A stretch of 64,000 nt of DNA from Syntrophotaleaceae bacterium (GTDB lineage Bacteria > Desulfobacterota > Desulfuromonadia > Desulfuromonadales > Syntrophotaleaceae). The DNA is taken from assembly GCA_041390365.1 (NCBI GenBank), contig JAWKQB010000001.1, positions 558,001 to 622,000 on the forward strand, given 5' to 3'. Shown here piece after piece: positions 63,703 to 64,000 of this stretch (within the stretch, counting starts at the first letter, position 1; each line of letters starts with the position of its first letter). Both the position numbers and the translations under genes were made by a program. The notes under the pieces were generated by a model. The model had not been told where the DNA came from. It saw only the letters and a list, made by a program, of their open reading frames with translations, and made no database searches.

Positions 63703-64000
63703 CTAGAATCGCTTTCCGGGTGAGTCCCACGACATGACGGCCCAGCGGACTGTGCGCGGCGACCGGTGCTGCCAGCGTCCTTCCCGGCACTCATAATTTC
63801 GCGCGACGTATTGCTGTAAAGCGGTTTTCTCGCTGGGCAGGAGATTTCCCAGTTTGTTTCCAGCTGCGGCGGTTGCGGATTCCAGGTCGGAAAAGCTCCT
63901 GTCCTCGACATAGGAAATAAAAGAGATGCTGGCGTGCAGGCCCAGTTGATACAGCAGATTGTAGACGTAGATGTAGTCCGCTCCCCGGCGGCAGGGCCGG
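63703..64000 (-). CDS. class I SAM methyltransferase, C-terminal part (runs off window)
   Basis: The minus-strand frame open from the window edge to the TAG at 63703-63705 encodes about 99 residues: ADYIYVYNLLYQLGLHASISFI, then SYVEDRSFSDLE and SPRTVRWAVMSWD near the end. This matches the C-terminal part of small SAM methyltransferases found beside fmdE-like genes; the SAM-binding half lies beyond the window. It is 68 bases upstream of the TonB receptor, on the same strand, so it is probably the first known gene of the locus. Family assignment rests on recalled pattern only. Confidence 0.65.
   Translation of the reverse strand, partial: RPCRRGADYIYVYNLLYQLGLHASISFISYVEDRSFSDLESATAAAGNKLGNLLPSEKTALQQYVARNYECREGRWQHRSPRTVRWAVMSWDSPGKRF

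Overview
The window looks like a chromosomal segment of a GC-rich, Gram-negative, anaerobic deltaproteobacterium of the Desulfuromonadales/Geobacterales type. The reasons are a ferredoxin-linked oxidative TCA set (korDABC, icd, mdh), a single-chain pyruvate:ferredoxin oxidoreductase, sigma-54 nitrogen control, many outer-membrane proteins (FadL-like, TonB-dependent receptor, lipoproteins), stand-alone signalling proteins and evidence of selenocysteine use. This placement is inference from gene content; no 16S or tRNA gene is visible.

Layout. 1-4.7 kb is accessory DNA: a broken IS transposase interrupted by a methyltransferase fragment, an AT-richer S51 peptidase, three small membrane proteins and a large lipoprotein. 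4.7-13.1 kb holds carB behind a leader terminator, a sigma-54-driven glnK-amt-outer-membrane-barrel unit, a short RlmN-like radical SAM enzyme and a CysZ/EI24-like gene split at a T7 run. 13.1-17.9 kb has fbp and korDABC. 18-27 kb has a BASS/ACR3-type carrier, an OFA-type MFS carrier, purE, nifJ-type PFOR with a divergent winged-helix regulator, and a FadL porin. 27-37.4 kb has a receiver/histidine kinase pair, icd-mdh, a LysM lipoprotein, aspS, hisS and a response regulator/diguanylate cyclase. 37.4-50.8 kb has comEC, amrS, an HDOD protein, the rod-shape operon mreBCD-mrdA-rodA, and divergent ppiD-purC. 50.8-54.3 kb has a Dabb protein, a thioredoxin/DsbD-like membrane protein, a rhodanese selenoprotein and gap.

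54.4-64.0 kb is the most unusual part. About ten genes on the minus strand appear to form one metal or metal-complex acquisition locus: methyltransferase, TonB-dependent receptor, FecB/BtuF-type binding protein, FecCD permease, ATPase, FmdE-like protein, a radical SAM protein fused to a copy of the binding-protein C-lobe, a TOBE/Mop-like small ORF, a THEP1/DUF2478-like NTPase, a Cys-rich small ORF and a second methyltransferase. The outer- and inner-membrane import path is clear. The cargo is not: the TOBE-like ORF and the FmdE protein hint at molybdenum or tungsten, the transporter class at a chelate. I know of no described pathway with this combination.

Two features are easily missed by gene callers. 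The rhodanese (52840-53163, minus) has an in-frame TGA followed by a near-ideal bacterial SECIS element. The TOBE-like ORF (55870-56092, minus) is hidden by a missing canonical start or a one-base frameshift, yet its stop overlaps the next start as ATGA.
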